Part shown: positions 15,203 to 16,732 of the stretch, in pieces
Numbering within the stretch: the stretch's first letter is position 1
Layout: each line of letters starts with the position of its first letter
Source of the DNA: Methanobacteriaceae archaeon
GTDB taxonomy: Archaea > Methanobacteriota > Methanobacteria > Methanobacteriales > Methanobacteriaceae
DNA: 16,732 bases
NCBI GenBank assembly: GCA_900766745.1
Contig: CAAFWR010000094.1
Location: 1 to 16,732, forward strand
Reading direction: 5' to 3'
Program-made: the position numbers and the translations under genes
Notes under the pieces: generated by a model
What the model was told of the DNA's origin: nothing
The model's input: only the letters and a program-made list of their open reading frames with translations
The model's database searches: none

Positions 15203-15215
15203 TATTTATAAAATA
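15203..15215 (-). promoter_or_regulatory. TATA box of mmp10
   Basis: On the minus strand TATTTTATAAATA is centred about 30 bases before the mmp10 ATG at 15179, so the transcript starts within a few bases of the start codon. The gap 15180-15292 holds this box and otherwise nothing recognisable; it offers no promoter and signal-peptide start for the adhesin-like ORF to the right. Confidence 0.5.
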
Positions 15216-15307
15216 GCTATGTCTTTTTCAAGAGCGAAAGTCAATTTTTTAGTTTCTTTTTTTTCATAAATTAAACATAATTTAGTTTTTGAAACTTCAG
15301 TTTCTCA

Positions 15308-16402
15308 ATGGGTGGTGCTGTGCTTTGGAATGGTGAAAAGGGTGCTTTATCTGACTGTATTTTCGTTAATAACACAGTAACCAATATTGGTGGTGGTCTT
15401 TATTGGAATAGTACTAATGGTAATTTAATTAATTCTATTTTTGTGAATAATACTGCTAATAGTATTGGTGGAGGTGTTGTTTGGGCAGGTGCTAATGGTA
15501 CTGTAGCTTATTCTAATTTTACTGGTAACTCTGCTAGTTCTGGTGGTGGTATTTTTTGGGGTCGTGATGATGGTACTATAGTCAACTCTAATTTCATAAA
15601 TAATCATGCGAATAGTCAGGGAGGAGCTGTTTTTTGGAATGCTGGTAATGGTATTATATCTAACTCTATTTTCATAGATAATGCTGCTGATGAACATGGT
15701 GGAGGTATTTTCTGGGCTGGTGCTAATGGTGAAATAATGAATTCTACTTTCAACAGCAACACAGCTACTTCTAATGGTGGTGGTATTTACTGGTATGGTA
15801 ATAATGGTACTTTATCTAATTCCCATTTCCTTAATAATAAAGCTATTAATGGTGGTGGAATTTATTGGGCAAATTCCAATGGTAATTTATCTGGTTCTAA
15901 TTTTATCAACAATACAGCTAATGGCTCTGGTGGTGCTGTTCAATGGGCTGGCAATAATGGTAAGTTATCAAGTTCCAATTTTACCAATAATAATGCTAAT
16001 GCGGCTGCTGGTATTTGGTGGGCTGGTGCTAATGGTACTTTAACTGGTTGTACTTTCAGTAATAATGTAGCTAAAAATTTTGCTGGCGGTCTTAACTGGG
16101 CTGGTGCTAATGGTACTTTAACAGGGTGTACTTTCACTGACAATACAGTAAGTGATAATGGTGGTGGTCTCAACTGGCAAGGATCTAATGGGACTGTGTC
16201 TGGATGTACTTTCACTGGCAATATTGCAGGTAACAATGGTGGAGCTATTGGATGGGGTACTTCATCTGGTTATAATGGTACTTTAACTGATTGTAACTTC
16301 ACCAATAATATTGCAGCTCGACATGCGGGTGCAGTTTACTTTAATAGTGTTAATGGAACTATATCTGGTTGTAATTTTACAAACAATATTGGAATTTACG
16401 GA
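15308..16402 (+). repeat. Tandem coding repeats of the adhesin-like protein (about 75-84 bp units)
   Basis: About 14 imperfect units, mostly 75-78 bp, each encoding one beta-helix turn. Neighbouring units can be nearly identical: a 26-bp stretch at 16019-16044 recurs exactly at 16097-16122, a distance of 78 bp (26 codons). Units 1 and 10-14 carry a cysteine after the NGT/KGA segment, while units 2-9 carry serine, tyrosine or another residue there. Confidence 0.8.
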
Positions 16403-16732
16403 AATAATGTTTATTGGACTTGGTCTGTAGATCAATTTTTAAAAAAATACAATGAAATTAATGATTATGATTTTGTAATGATTCAAAGAAATGGTGTGGG
16501 AACCCCTAATAGCACCGTTGTTTTGAATAAAAAAGGAGTAACCATCTCAAGTGAGGGTAATGTAATATTTGATGCTAAAGGAAGAAATCTTCACTTTGAA
16601 GTGACTGGAGACAACATTTTAATTGAGAAAATTACTTTCCGAAACTTCAATTTCACTGCAGGTACTGGCTACGGAGGAGCAATTCTATGGACTGGAATAT
16701 TTGGTACATTGAGAAATTGTAACTTCATCAAC
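15308..16732 (+). CDS. Adhesin-like beta-helix repeat protein, 5'-truncated and running off the window
   Basis: An open frame of 475 codons to the window edge with no stop. It consists of about 14 repeats of 25-26 residues with the pattern GG-[GA]-x2-W-x-G-x-NGT-x3-S-x-F-x-NN-x-A, typical of surface adhesin-like proteins of Methanobrevibacter and predicted to fold as a right-handed parallel beta-helix. At about residue 375 the repeats give way to a spacer (FLKKYNEINDYDFVMIQ and following) and a new helix opens with ITFRNFNF. The frame upstream of the ATG is open only from 15293 and is closed by TGA at 15290-15292. No signal peptide, ribosome site or promoter is seen, and NFSFSMGGAVLW at the start corresponds to the middle of a repeat module. 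I therefore think the gene has lost its 5' end and may be a pseudogene; ATG at 15308 is only the first available start. A function in binding other gut microbes is inferred from the family. Confidence 0.75.
   Translation, partial: MGGAVLWNGEKGALSDCIFVNNTVTNIGGGLYWNSTNGNLINSIFVNNTANSIGGGVVWAGANGTVAYSNFTGNSASSGGGIFWGRDDGTIVNSNFINNHANSQGGAVFWNAGNGIISNSIFIDNAADEHGGGIFWAGANGEIMNSTFNSNTATSNGGGIYWYGNNGTLSNSHFLNNKAINGGGIYWANSNGNLSGSNFINNTANGSGGAVQWAGNNGKLSSSNFTNNNANAAAGIWWAGANGTLTGCTFSNNVAKNFAGGLNWAGANGTLTGCTFTDNTVSDNGGGLNWQGSNGTVSGCTFTGNIAGNNGGAIGWGTSSGYNGTLTDCNFTNNIAARHAGAVYFNSVNGTISGCNFTNNIGIYGNNVYWTWSVDQFLKKYNEINDYDFVMIQRNGVGTPNSTVVLNKKGVTISSEGNVIFDAKGRNLHFEVTGDNILIEKITFRNFNFTAGTGYGGAILWTGIFGTLRNCNFIN

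Noticed and set aside
15219..15292. Possible short leader MSFSRAKVNFLVSFFS with a T8 tract (15257-15264) as a phase-variable start of the adhesin-like gene
   Set aside because: Inserting one T brings the frame into a TAA at 15278 and the TGA at 15290, so no simple slippage joins this peptide to the adhesin frame.
15425..15697. Minus-strand open frame opposite the adhesin repeats
   Set aside because: Its repetitive threonine/isoleucine pattern is the mirror of the adhesin repeats in the plus frame.
15308..16402. Regularly spaced GGTGGTGGT blocks resembling a CRISPR-like array
   Set aside because: The period is a multiple of three, the units are translated in one open frame and vary as protein repeats do; no constant repeat with unique spacers exists.

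Overview
The window looks like chromosomal DNA from a low-GC hydrogenotrophic methanogen of the order Methanobacteriales, most likely Methanobrevibacter or a close relative. The evidence is genes restricted to methanogens (ComB for coenzyme M, Mmp7, Mmp10, a probable Mmp5), two families first described from Methanothermobacter thermautotrophicus (MTH1187-type and DUF1922/MTH1184-type), archaeal TATA-box promoters, Shine-Dalgarno sites of the GGTGAT/GGAGAT type, and a large asparagine/glycine-rich adhesin-like protein typical of gut Methanobrevibacter. The genus is an inference; the methanogen assignment is firm.

Layout. (1) 212-1318: a lone DegT-type sugar aminotransferase on the plus strand. 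(2) 1397-4306, minus strand: a three-gene set with a TelA-family protein, a zinc-ribbon protein and a polytopic membrane protein. The last two share a C-terminal domain, and the TelA gene and the membrane-protein gene have nearly identical promoter elements. I regard this as the least described part of the window. (3) 4371-5576: a divergent pair, an MTH1187-family thiamine-binding-type protein and an NcsA/TtuA-like tRNA sulfurtransferase. (4) 5573-9371, minus strand: an ion-transport block with a divergent ClC family protein, a CaCA cation antiporter and a CNNM/CorC-type protein, preceded by the small zinc protein DUF1922. (5) 9438-10610: a TraB/PrgY family membrane protein. (6) 10660-15179: a methanogenesis block with comB (minus), then probable mmp5, mmp7 and a membrane-anchored metallophosphoesterase (plus), and mmp10 converging on them. 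(7) 15308 to the right edge: an adhesin-like beta-helix repeat ORF that begins abruptly inside a repeat and runs out of the window.

How the genes work together. ComB makes sulfolactate in coenzyme M synthesis, the substrate-carrying cofactor of methyl-coenzyme M reductase (MCR). Mmp7 belongs to the ATP-driven MCR activation machinery, and Mmp10 methylates an arginine of McrA. Region 6 therefore collects cofactor supply, activation and post-translational modification of one enzyme. The metallophosphoesterase overlaps mmp7 by four bases and is probably co-expressed with it. The ion-transport genes and the TelA set suggest envelope and ion homeostasis. No RNA genes, CRISPR arrays, insertion sequences or integrase genes were seen. 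No gene-free stretch exceeds 300 bases; the longest is the first 211 bases.
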